64,000 bases of DNA from Atriophallophorus winterbourni (taxonomy: Eukaryota > Platyhelminthes > Trematoda > Plagiorchiida > Microphallidae). Below are positions 46,401 to 55,817 of the stretch, in pieces (the stretch's first letter is position 1; every line of letters begins with the position of its first letter). Position numbers and translations under genes: made by a program. The notes beneath the pieces are model-generated. The model was not told the origin of the DNA. It searched no databases and was given only the letters and a program-made list of their open reading frames with translations. The stretch spans positions 1 through 64,000 of the forward strand of contig JACCGJ010008235.1 of the NCBI GenBank assembly GCA_013407085.1, in the 5' to 3' direction.

Positions 46401-49400
46401 AATAAACACCATGTGTGACGAAATATTCATAACAACTTGATCGCACTAAATTACAAATTACAAATTACAAAATTATTTGTTCAAGGTCGAGGAATTTATC
46501 GCGAATCAGTATCTCGAACACGTGAGGCGATACAAATCAATGAAACTTAACAATGTGGATAGTTTGATAATAGGTCTTGTTCAGCACTGGGTAAGTCACC
46601 AAATGAACAGGCTGTTTAGTGTTTGATTATAAGAAAGTTCATTTCGCAACACTTTTTATATGCCTCGTTTCATCGAACAGATTTATGATTAAAATTTTAA
46701 AATTTATGGTGAAAATGGCAAATAGTTTTAGAATACCAGTGGATATACGTATAAAAGTTAAATAAATCACAATTTCGTGTTCGCATCGATGAGGTAGAAA
46801 GGAGAAGTAAATTTAATTACAAGTTTGACATGGAGCTGCAATATGTCGACCGAAAATACATGTTTCGTCAAATTTGTTTTTACAAATGTGCATGCCAAAC
46901 AGAAGCAATACAAATTATCAGCTAACTGTGAAAACAGTATATTATTCGAAGTAAAAGATCGTAGCAAAATGCTCATTTGTATCCATTTGTTAAATAAAGT
47001 TTGCAATGAATTGGTTATAGTACGTTTTTGGTAACGTTTCGCTTCCGAAGGGTGTCGGTACCGACACTCTTGGTCTGACGAAGCTTCTGTTTTCAGAAGC
47101 GGAACGTTACCAAAAACTTACTATAACCGATTCATTGCAAACTTTATTTTCATGATTATGGACTCCCAATCGGTCCAAATATTTTTCAAATACTTTGCAG
47201 AATATTCTTCAAAATAAAAGATCGTAGCAAAATGCTCATTTGTTTTGATTTTCGTCACTCACACAAACACACTCGATGACCGGTTTCGCACTGTGTGCAC
47301 TAATCAGGTAGGGACAGTAAGATCAGGATCCGCTTGCGGTTAAATGAGTGGAGGAATGTTAAACAAGTAGCGCTTCCATACCACTGTTGAATAAGGATGG
47401 TACCACCAACCTGTTAAATCACATGTGTCTAAACACATGTTTAATGGGGTTAAACCCATAACCATGAAACAAGATATTAATTTGCATGCATTTCCGTCAC
47501 AAAACACCCCACGACTGGTTTCGTATAGTTTGCACTCATCAGGTAGGGGTAGTAACAGCCGGATCCACATGAGCTTCAAACTGTGGATGAATGGTAATCA
47601 AGTAGAACTTGTATGCCACTGTTTGATAACCCTGGTAAGACCAACCTGTTCAATCACATCTTTCCAAAAACATGTATAATTGGGTTAAACCCATATTCAT
47701 CAAACAAAATGCTCATTTGCATGCATTTTCGTCACAATCACATTGCCCGTTTTCGTGCTATTTGAGCACATCAGGTACTGATTGTATGGTTACGATTCGC
47801 ACGCGCTTGAAACTGCGCTTTTTTAAACATTATTTCGTTCGTGGTAGACAGAATATCTGTTGCTAGTTGTTCCACAAATATAATGGCGACAGATTATTAA
47901 AAAAATTGGTTTTATTAAATCAAGTACGCACTAAAGGCATTTTTTTCAAGTAAGCGCACGATTAGCTGAAATTCATCTACAATTTTACATTATTAAGCGG
48001 AGAGATCTAGTTTATTTTGTGGAGACGGAATATTCCAAATTTAAATAGAATACGAAATTTTATAGATATCTTCTTATGTGTAATTGCTAGAGCTTATTTT
48101 GATATGATTTCCATTAAGATCAGGATTAAAATACGAAATAAATTGAAATTTTATGCGAATTTTCACTGACATAGCAAAATCGCGTTCAGCGTTAAAATGC
48201 TTTTCATTATTATTCACAAATACACAACAAGATATTTGAAGCGCACCCTTAATCCAAACGAGTTAAATTTATGGAAAACTTTAAAATCGATATACTTAAT
48301 AATTTTTTCAATCTTTCTCAATTTATTTAGCAATTTAACAAATTTTTACTTAGTGGTGCACATTAAAAATAACTAATTTGTTCACTAGAGTAACTTGTCA
48401 ATCACATCGAGATGCCGATGTATTAACTATTATTGTAAGAACTATCATTCTGCATAATGACTTGAATTACTGACATTTTAAAATCGATTTCTCTGAATTA
48501 CGAACCATTAAATTATGATCGAAAGTTATTTAAGCACACAAACTTACATTGTGCCTAAGTTAAATTATGGAATACAAGATTCAAGACAAAAAATGAAAAA
48601 ACAATTAACTTTACACTAACTATAGCGTGGAACAATATGTACAAATGTATATATACGTATTAATAAAATCAAAATCAGAGGGACGAAATTCGGATTAGAT
48701 CTGATAGAATCGTCAAGTTTCGATCTGCATATAGATAATTTGTTTGAGCTTACAAAATAAACGGGTAGGGAATTCCAAGTAAAGAACACACGCACCGAAT
48801 AAAAATAGCTGCGGTAGTTGCGTTTGGAATATGGTAAATCTAAATTGCAACCATTGCCACGGCTGTTGTTAGAAGTTCGGTGGAGGATCAACATGTCCAG
48901 GGGGTGGGAAACAGTAGTAGGTATTTTCTATGCGAGGATGAGTTCACCTCGCATTCTCCTTTGTGAAATGTCCTCAGCTCCAGTCGTCTGAGTCACATGG
49001 CAAATGGCATAAATTCGAGTCCAAAGACAAGCTTAGAAGCTCACTGATATATGCTATCCAGGAGTAAGATGTCTATTTGGATCCATGGTGTCCAGGCTTG
49101 TGCGACATATTTTCGAACCGGGTGTATATATGTTTTCATCATGAGAGAAAAACAAGCCGGGGAAAACATCCAAATATCCTCCGTAACAGCCTAGACGCGC
49201 TTTTGTAAATGGCTTCGAATTGTAGACAATTTTTAAAACTACGGCAAATACCGACATCCAGTTAATTTTCTTATTCGGTGAACTCCATGTTTCCGTCGCC
49301 GTGTTTTATTGATAACAAAAGCTAAGATCATTATCGATCTGAGTGATCTTCGACTTTTGCATATTCAATGACAGTTTATTTTCGGATGACCAGTTGTACA

Positions 49401-52400
49401 ATGCATTTAATTCGTTTTGAAGCAAAATAGCATCGTCAGCATTGCTGATTCGCCTCCATACTTTTATATCGTCAAAAAACAATATAATCTTACTGTTATG
49501 GGTTATTGGTGTATCGTTCATATAGACTAAGAACAGTATTGGTCAAAGCACTAAGCCTTGTGGAACGCCGCTAGTGACATCGATTTTATTTGATAATAGG
49601 CCGTCCAGACGAACACTGATGTTTCTGTTACTGAGGTATTCACGTATCAATTCATAAAGTCTTCCAATAATACCGTGCTTCTTTATCATGTTCAAGAGTA
49701 AATTATGATCAACACTGTCAAAAGTTTCAGAAATATCCGGGTGGCACGCATGAATGCAGCCCCCCGCATATACAACCCTCTTTCAATCGTCTAAACTTGT
49801 CAGCAAATTTGTTAGACAAGAGCGATTTTCTCGAAATCCATGTTGATCAACTGCGAAAAGCTAGTTCGTTTCCAGATGTCGCACTTTTTCCCGTTATTAT
49901 TCGCTCACAAACTGTGTATAGAGAAGGCAGCAATGTTACCGGTCAGTAATTTTTACCGTCAGAAAGGCAACCACCTTTCTAAATTGGTATTATTTGTCCC
50001 AGTCTACAGTCTTTTGATACAACACCAGCTTGGAGCAAATTATTAAACATGCAATATAGAGGTACAGATAGATGTGCATAACAGGTTTCGAGCATTTCTG
50101 GAGTTATCTCGTCTGGTCCTGGAGATTTCTTTGCGTTCAATTTTCGTAAGGGCTGTGCTACCATCAGCGGAGCAATCAATACTTCAATCATGGTCGGTCG
50201 TTCAAGTCAAATGATTGGTTCCTGATCAGAATCGGTGGATTACGGCGCAGAAAATCTAGGGTATAAAATTCTGCAAACAGATCAGCGGTCTGATCAATGG
50301 ATTCTGTGAACCCGAACGAAGCTTTTAGGGCAAAGACTCCTGGTTTAATCTATTTGCAAAGAAAGCTTGACCAGGATCAAAATAACTGGAATACTGGAAA
50401 AGAATAAAAAGATTGAAATTTGTGACAATTGTTCAATAACTAAACACAGTCGCGACCACATGACTGCTTATACGCATGTAAATGTTTTAAATTCATGTCT
50501 TAAACAAAACGCTCGTTCGCATACTTTTGTAACATTACCGGTTTTGCGCTGTTCTCGCATACCAGACAGGACCAACATGTAATGCATGAATGAATAAACG
50601 TCCAACATTTTTTGAAATTCGTAGTCATTTCTGAAATAAATTAATGAGATTAAACTGTCCCGTAACATGCACGAAAAATATTCTCACTCGTTGAAATAAG
50701 TGTGGGAGAGGTTAGGTTGTCTTCACTACGCAAATGAAAACAGTACCGGCAGTTTGTAGCAGACCAGTGTCTTTACACATTTATTATTGGTTGACCTTCG
50801 TCGCCCGGCCAGTTACATAGACCAGTAGCAGACCTGAGTCTATTCGCAAGTTAACCTGCTTTTACTATTGTTCTCTGATCAAAGTGAAAAATAAAATTAA
50901 TGATCGGTTGTTATTACAAGCGAACACGTGAAACAATCGATGAGATAATATGTACCTAAAAACACTTAGCGGCTCTGCGTCATCATTGCGGATTACATGC
51001 ATCCCAGCTCCAAATTATTTTACGAAACCAGCTAACTTCCAGCGTATTCACGAAAAATATTTTCTGATTTTCGTCTTCCAATAGCTAGAGTGTTGTGGAG
51101 TCGACAGTGAAAAGGAATTTACCAACAAAGCAGATAAGGATTTCTATGGTGACACCCCGTTTCCCGGTGAGTACTTATCTTTCGTATATTAAAATAAACC
51201 TCTTTGAATTCACGATCATTATCAAGCGTTTGCTTACATGAATTTGTGAAATGTAATTGGCGAACGTAAATAATCTTTAAAAATTGTGAACATCAAGTTA
51301 GAATCGCGCATTTAGCTGGAATAATATTTCAAATTGCCGGCGGATATTAAGCGAATATATATGTTTCATTTGGTGTTTTCATCAGCAGATTCAACAATTA
51401 ACGTCAAATATCATGCTTCATAAATTTATTTATTCAACTTCTCAAATAAAAGTAAATTCTTAATTCTCACTATGACAAAAACATAATTTTTTCATTCTGA
51501 ACACGCTGTTTAGTAGATGCAAAATGTAAAATGAATCCAAATCGACAAACCTATTCCAAAAATTCAAACAATTCAAAACATTTGAATCTACATTTTGGAT
51601 TAGTAACAAAATTGTCAACGAAAGATTCAATTTCCACCTCAATGGGTGGCGATCATTTTAAATTTTCCAAAACCAGAGCAGCAATTTGCACCTAGCATAT
51701 TTGTCACTCGTACACGAATCTTAATTTCAGTGTCGGTGATATAATGATTTATTGCGAAGTACAATACGGTGATGCGGACATGAACTTTCTTGACATATAT
51801 ATTGTGTGAGCGATTTGATAAAAGCCATGTATGTCCGGATAAAAATAATATTTCCTCATGAGTGCAAACCACTTAAATCCGATCGATGATTGTGTGTGAT
51901 AGTAATGCATGCCCATGGGCTTAACGCATCTACGTCAGAGTTCTCGTGAGTTTAATACCGTTTCTCGCGCTCACCTTCAATAACAACAGATTACAAGTTT
52001 AAATCTTGTTTAGTATTCCTCCAAAATTTCAACGCATACGGATTCTGATGGTTTTTTCCGTACCCAATGACTACAAACAACACAAAACGAGTTGTGGTGT
52101 GTTTAGGTGATGAAAATGCATGCATATACGGGATGTTGTATCTGAAAATTATGTAACAATGTTTAAGAATAATGGTTTTTCATTCACTACTATTTAACCA
52201 AATTGACATGAATCACATTTACCGGATTTTGTTATTTTACTGATAAAGAAACACGGGTAAAGCTGCATTATGGGTATAAAATATTTAGCTCAAAGAATTG
52301 ATTGTACAATCAAAGTTTGTATCATATAGTCAACGATTAATTTTTCACGTTTGTGACTCGAGCTGATAAGCAACAGAATGCAACAATCAGAAGACGCCAC

Positions 52401-52976
52401 GTTCAATACCGATGTTTGATGGTAAAATCTCGTCACCAATGAGAGATATTCAACAAATTATCAAGTCAACGCTTGGAGATATGATCAGTGACTCAAATGT
52501 AACGATAATATCCGAAATGATTGCCGCCATACAACCAACAATTGACTCGTATTAAATATACATTTTTTCTCGCAAATCCTCTCATTTTTAACATCTGTAA
52601 TTACGCTTCATCTTTTTGTTGTTGTAGACATCATTATTCCAATTGTCTGTTGCAAAATGACAAACGAGTACACTTTAATTGACCCAACTTGCCCCGTAAC
52701 GCCAACGAAGCAAAACAGTTACAAGTTAAAACCATGTAGAAAACCACTCAACGAGATTGTGATGCGCTACATGGATTATGCGGCATATGGGCTGATCGGG
52801 TTATTCGTAGTTCTCGTAAGTTACAAGAAACTGGATTTTTATTTATTTATTATTATCATGAAAATTCTATAACTCTATTATTTTTTTAATTATTTCAGCT
52901 CGTTCTGATGCTGTTCACGCTGTTGACCATTAATATTGAAGTTGTCTTTTTGTGGACGATACCGCGCGTAGCATGA
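40436..52976 (+). CDS. Tetraspanin, complete 8-exon gene
   Basis: Exons: 40436-40492, 41241-41406, 43539-43642, 44873-44947, 46486-46590, 51085-51166, 52628-52815, 52899-52976. Phases fit throughout and give 284 codons plus TGA. The protein has a short cytoplasmic start with MYCNFPCR, TM1, a small loop, TM2 ending in FIGYLGAC, TM3 ending in a charged AERKK, and a large extracellular loop with LECCGV, PIVCCKM, a CP pair and PCRKP (six cysteines). TM4 and a short tail WTIPRVA follow. This is the family plan. Known tetraspanins organise membrane microdomains, and in trematodes several are surface and vesicle antigens. Introns 1-5 and 7 are simple to place. Intron 2 needs a GC donor. Which paralogue it is cannot be told. 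Confidence 0.92.
41241..41406 (+). CDS. Tetraspanin exon 2
   Basis: Finishes TM1 (IAAIAIAISGALMIWG) and encodes the small extracellular loop SNLLNDALQPLLSQLKL and beyond, ending ILTTT plus one base. The acceptor is TTTTCAG. The only donor that keeps phase with exon 3 is CAG|GCATGT, so a GC-AG intron is inferred. Confidence 0.88.
41708..41983 (-). pseudogene. RTE-like LINE C-terminal fragment in intron 2
   Basis: Minus-strand frame with FGHVCRMDP, HWHPQGKRKRGRPKETWRRT and NHWREVVFASC, the standard end of RTE-type LINE proteins. Directly after its stop come ATTC repeats (41708-41735 on the plus strand), the microsatellite tail typical of that clade. Strongly 5'-truncated. Confidence 0.85.
41990..43538. 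other. Rest of tetraspanin intron 2
   Basis: AT-rich. Decayed hammerhead-repeat sequence is traceable on the minus strand at about 42360-42610 (GAAAACAGTCGTGGG on that strand) and at 43266-43400. The latter keeps GCATGCGGATCCTGGTCCTA and TGTCCCTACCTGACGAG, but the rest of the ribozyme is lost. The 98-codon frame at 42321-42617 has no recognisable domain. Confidence 0.45.
43539..43642 (+). CDS. Tetraspanin exon 3
   Basis: Encodes TM2 and the following turn: PVGIALFTFGTC, ATLSFIGYLGACSN, KVLLGV. GYLGAC fits the family signature at the end of TM2. Acceptor TTGCAG, donor GTAAGT. Confidence 0.92.
43643..44872. other. Tetraspanin intron 3
   Basis: No TE motif identified. An open frame of 97 codons on the minus strand (44310-44603) and one of 91 (44038-44313) adjoin one another, but I recognise no family. 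Confidence 0.4.
44873..44947 (+). CDS. Tetraspanin exon 4
   Basis: 25 codons of TM3: YAAIVGIIGLGAIICVIYYF, then the charged AERKK that starts the large loop. Acceptor TTCTCAG, donor GTGAGC. Both boundaries are in phase 0. Confidence 0.9.
44948..46485. other. Tetraspanin intron 4
   Basis: AT-rich with a T-rich low-complexity run at about 46323-46359. No gene or TE recognised. Confidence 0.45.
46486..46590 (+). CDS. Tetraspanin exon 5
   Basis: 35 codons of the A-B helical part of the large loop: VEEFIANQYLEHVRRYKSMK and VDSLIIGLVQHW. Acceptor TTCAAG, donor GTAAGT. This part in known tetraspanins forms the dimer-like stalk before the CCG motif. Confidence 0.88.
46992..47149. repeat. Large imperfect inverted repeat with central palindrome
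   Basis: Arms 46992-47045 and 47096-47149 are reverse complements over 54 bp with three mismatches. The 50-base spacer contains a perfect palindrome GTGTCGGTACCGACAC (47052-47067) and GAAGCTTC. The GGTAACGTTTCGCTTC and CTTCGTCAGACCAAG-type motifs also occur near the Penelope-like debris at 38298-38330, so the arms may be two opposed element ends. Confidence 0.8.
47270..47790 (-). repeat. Tandem hammerhead repeats, unit about 235 bp, in intron 5
   Basis: Three successive ribozyme-containing blocks on the minus strand, at about 47270-47320, 47507-47548 and 47740-47790, spaced 232-235 bases. Shared parts include TTAAACCCAT, a CAACCTGTT block and GCATGCATTTTCGTCAC. The first ribozyme has a damaged core (CTGATTA) and the third is degenerate. 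The middle one is near intact. They belong to the family inserted at 18205-18325. Confidence 0.75.
47507..47548 (-). ncRNA. Hammerhead ribozyme in tetraspanin intron 5
   Basis: On the minus strand: stem I CCCTAC/GTGGGG, core CTGATGA (47542-47536), stem II GTGC/ATAC with three pairs, GAA, short stem III ACCAGT (A-U and C-G with a two-base loop), and cleavage base C at 47513. The core is intact. Stem II is weaker than at 18243-18284. It lies antisense to the tetraspanin transcript. Confidence 0.7.
47800..48640. other. AT-rich part of intron 5
   Basis: No coding or repeat structure recognised. Confidence 0.45.
48640..50345 (-). pseudogene. CR1-like LINE ORF2 fragment in intron 5
   Basis: Minus-strand pieces in order: LNAKKSPGPDEITPEMLETC (50191-49979), the catalytic LFFDDIKVW followed by LLQNELNALYNWSSENKLSL (49521-49306), and a tail with VRVFFTWNSLPVYFV (48894-48616). 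An FGSTESID-like linker precedes it near 50300. Several stops. It lies antisense to the gene and is absent from unit A, because the whole intron is deleted there. Confidence 0.8.
50346..51084. other. End of intron 5
   Basis: A strongly decayed hammerhead-repeat block is traceable on the minus strand at about 50440-50590 (GCGCAAAACCGGTAATG on that strand). Otherwise unassigned. Confidence 0.4.
51085..51166 (+). CDS. Tetraspanin exon 6 (CCG motif)
   Basis: 27 codons plus one base: LECCGVDSEKEF and DKDFYGDTPFP. The CCG triplet is the hallmark of the tetraspanin large loop. Acceptor CCAATAG, donor GTGAGT. Confidence 0.93.
51167..52627. other. Tetraspanin intron 6
   Basis: Mostly unassigned AT-rich sequence. 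A decayed plus-strand hammerhead-repeat block lies at 52020-52140 (GCATACGGATTCTGATGG, then AACACAAAACGAGTTGTGG). The stretch from 52371 is what unit A retains after its deletion. Confidence 0.45.
52628..52815 (+). CDS. Tetraspanin exon 7
   Basis: Completes the large loop and starts TM4. It has IIIPIVCCKM, IDPTCPVTP and YKLKPCRKPLNEIVM with four cysteines, then YMDYAAYGLIGLFVVL. Acceptor TTGTAG, donor GTAAGT. The unit A counterpart at 26062-26249 has the same length. Confidence 0.93.
52899..52976 (+). CDS. Tetraspanin exon 8
   Basis: TM4 second half LVLMLFTLLTINIEVVFLW and the cytoplasmic end TIPRVA, TGA at 52974-52976. Acceptor ATTTCAG. Confidence 0.9.
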   Translation, partial: LVLMLFTLLTINIEVVFLWTIPRVA

Positions 52977-53224
52977 TGGGTTCTTTCTAATTTAAACAGC
53001 GACTTTCAGGCTGATGTTGCTATTGTTCTTTTATATTTAACTTGATAGCCAAACATTAGTGCAACCCCTAAGGTTCGCATCATTTGCGCTAAAATATATT
53101 TTATGCCAAAAAATTTTTTATTTGATTCATTTTGATTTTAAAATAATATTCAGGGTTCGGATTAACATTTCACGCGAAGTCGTAATTTGAAAACTATTAT
53201 TGTCCAATCCTATTAAAAAGACAA

Positions 53225-53835
53225 GTAACCAAGGTTGTTAGAGACTAAGCGGTTTTAAGGATAAGCTCACAATTCCTAGAATGCACTAATATATTGTGTC
53301 TCAAACTAACTATCAAGTCTAACTAAGGACCTGCATGTGTGGCACTGTGTGATCTGAACTGAACTGAACTGCTTCGACCGACAGGTTATTGGGCACAGAT
53401 GGCTGGTTATCGGGTTAATACCAGTATGCTTCTGGCAGCTGGAGTTCGTAAGTTCGTGAAGGCTCTTCAACTAAGTGACGGAAACGCCTTAACTGAAACC
53501 TCCACTGCCTTATGGTTACATCCAATTAAGAGAAGAATTCAGGTGGCAATCTCGATAAAGATCCGGCGCCTGAGTTCGGTTGAGCTGCACGGCGTTTTAT
53601 TCATCCCCGTCCTGGCAACACCTGCGTTGACATTGTTGCCACTGATGCCTGGAGTGGGAGCAGTTGCAGCATGACAACAACAACTTCTTCATATTCCTTG
53701 TAAGAACCTTATATTACAGTGGCATACAAGTTAAACTTTGTTGACCGCTTTTCCACTGTTTCAAATCTCACTAAACCCTATCTTACTGTCTCCACCTGAT
53801 GACAGCAAACAGCCAGAAACCGGTAGTGGTGTGTA
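53225..53835 (+). repeat. GC-richer repeat plus hammerhead block, 3' of unit B gene
   Basis: Counterpart of 26655-27265. It has (CTGAA)3 near 53356-53370. The ribozyme block has CTGATGA (53796-53802), GAA, ACCGGT and cleavage base A53825. Stem I CCAC/GTGG pairs over four bp. Stem II is reduced to about two pairs. Weak activity at best. Confidence 0.6.
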
Positions 53836-54109
53836 AGGGATGGGGATGTAAGCACCTCAATACATTGTTCTCTATATGTAATTACCCTTAGGTACATCTC
53901 GTCGCACCAATGGTTTTTGTATTTTCGGACGACGTCTGTTATTATCAATGAGCTGGAAAAGGCTGGCGTTTGATGTGACTGTTCTCAAAGAAAATCCTAT
54001 ACTAACGGAAATACATTACGCAGTTTCTTGAAAGAAATGGACTTTGATTGGTTCCATAATTGAATCCGGGAGTAACAATGAGAATTCTGGCGAGTGAGGC
54101 CAGATTGTG

Positions 54110-54490
54110 AGATAAATGGGCAGACGGTGAGAAATAGACTAATCCCAAAATACAAACTTCGTCGTTAGCTAATCGGATTTAGCACCTGTTTGTATCCGGT
54201 AACACGAAGTCTGGACACGTAATCTCACGGCATAGAAGGTTTGGGTAATAGTACAAAGCTACTCCACCTCTCGTTTCACGGTCATGTCGAATAAGTGACA
54301 TGTTGGGTAATTCCAGTTCACTATTTGTTTTGTGAGTCAGTAGCCACGTTTTCGTTATGGTGATAATGTCTGGTGAATATTTCAGAAAAGCTGCATGCAG
54401 TTCACATATTTTTTTCTGCAGGCATTTTGCGTTGGTGTAGTGGAATTTCAGAGTATTTATTCTCAACAATGTTAACTTGTGGGTAACACG
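54110..54490 (-). pseudogene. CR1-like LINE endonuclease fragment
   Basis: Minus-strand frame 54469-54179 with LKFHYTNAKCLQKKICEL, YSPDIITITKTWLLTH and MSLIRHDRETRGGVALYYYP, the start of an APE endonuclease. The catalytic Glu of ITETW is Lys here. Confidence 0.8.
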
Positions 54491-55019
54491 GATTATTTAA
54501 TCAAGGGTTCCTTTGATTTCGTTCTTGTCGTTACTATAGAACGCTTGAGAATAATGTAGCTAATTAGAATAATCGCTGTCCTACAGTCGGTCCGTTGAAT
54601 GTAGTGCAATATAATTGCATTAGTTCTGTTGATAATTGTGCTGAACATTATTCGAAAGTAAAAACATATCAAATAGGTTTTACACGTAATCGCAGGAAAA
54701 GTGACTCGTTTAACTCGCCTCTGAAGATTACGTTCTTGAACATCACTAAGTCCCACCCAAACCCATTGTCATAAGTAAAACACTTCCCCGTCTGGAGACA
54801 GCGCAATCACAGCCTGATTGCAATCTTGTTACGGGCAGTCAAAGTGTTACCCAAAAAGCGAATAGGGTCCTACTCACAACGAGTCAGACCAATAGCTAAA
54901 TTACACGATACGACATTGTGTAAGATAAATATGATTAAGTGCATATATACAAATATGCAAATTAGCTGAACTATGTGAGATTTGTGATAGATTCACCCGA
55001 TTTGGTTGCAGTTACATAG
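54491..55019. other. End of unit B and spacer
   Basis: Contains the block 54630-54690 shared with 27367-27430, which marks the right end of the duplicated unit. No gene. Confidence 0.45.
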
Positions 55020-55790
55020 ACTTGGTTCCAGCCCTGCATGACTGATGCTGAGCTTTTGATTCCGAAAATGTTACTACTCCGTCGCGATCGCGATCGAACA
55101 TCCGGTGGTGGAGTTGCAGTCAACGTAATCTATTATCCTGACCTCATCCTTCCTGATACGATGTGGTGTTCAGAAAACCTAGTCAATGGAGATGAATGTA
55201 CGATTGGCATCATTTACCGCACGCCATCATTCGAGAGCTCATTTAATGATAAGCCAATCGAATCCTTGCAATAGATCATAAGCTTCTAGACTACGCAATT
55301 GCTGACCATTAGCGATTTTAATCTCCGCATCTGTTTACAGGAAGTGAACACTCCACGCATTCGGTTGAGCACAAATTCCAGAGGTTGTCGGAATCGCTTC
55401 ACTGCACAACAACGTTGATCAGCTAACTCCCACACGGGGTCTAGACAAACCTTCAACACTTGACCTTGTCTTAACGAATGATGCAACCGCGTTAGAGGAT
55501 ATTCAATACCTGGCACCACTGGGAAAGTGTGATCATGAGTGCTTTTGTATGATTATGTATGTAGCGCGGAACGATTGATTGAACAGACGAAAGTCTTAAG
55601 GAAAATACCATTTTCATCCTTAAATACCAGTCTCCAGGATGCACATAATCATGAGTTTGATTTCATGGATTCTGGTTCATATTACAATACGTTTCTAAAT
55701 TATCTGAATTCGAAGATTGACGAAAACTCATTTTTTTACCACACAAATACAACTACAACAACCAGTTTGTTATTCGACTAGAACTAAGAA
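55020..55790 (+). pseudogene. CR1-like LINE endonuclease fragment
   Basis: Open frame with LLRRDRDRTSGGGVAVN and GDECTIGIIYRTPS. After a broken stretch, KPSTLDLVLTNDATALEDI and LAPLGKCDHECF follow near 55450-55545, the standard end of the domain. The linker NYLNSKIDENSFFYHTN ends at 55781. RT is absent. Another copy of the endonuclease starts 40 bases on, so this is a separate truncated insertion. Confidence 0.75.
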
Positions 55791-55817
55791 ATGGTTAGCT
55801 GTTGAGCGAGAGTCTTC

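Larger units (their letters stand above)
35436..54690 (+). repeat. Tetraspanin array, unit B (complete gene)
   Basis: Left edge defined by alignment with unit A at 21748. From about 37000 it also aligns with unit C at 57660, and the right-end block at 54630-54690 matches 27367-27430. It contains the only complete tetraspanin gene of the window. 35436-38190 and 39560-40020 hold no gene that I recognise. Boundaries are by eye. Confidence 0.75.

Noticed and set aside
52020..52140. Hammerhead-like block in intron 6 as an active ribozyme
   Set aside because: The core reads CCAATGACTAC and the GAA box is altered. It is only a decayed relative of the repeat family.
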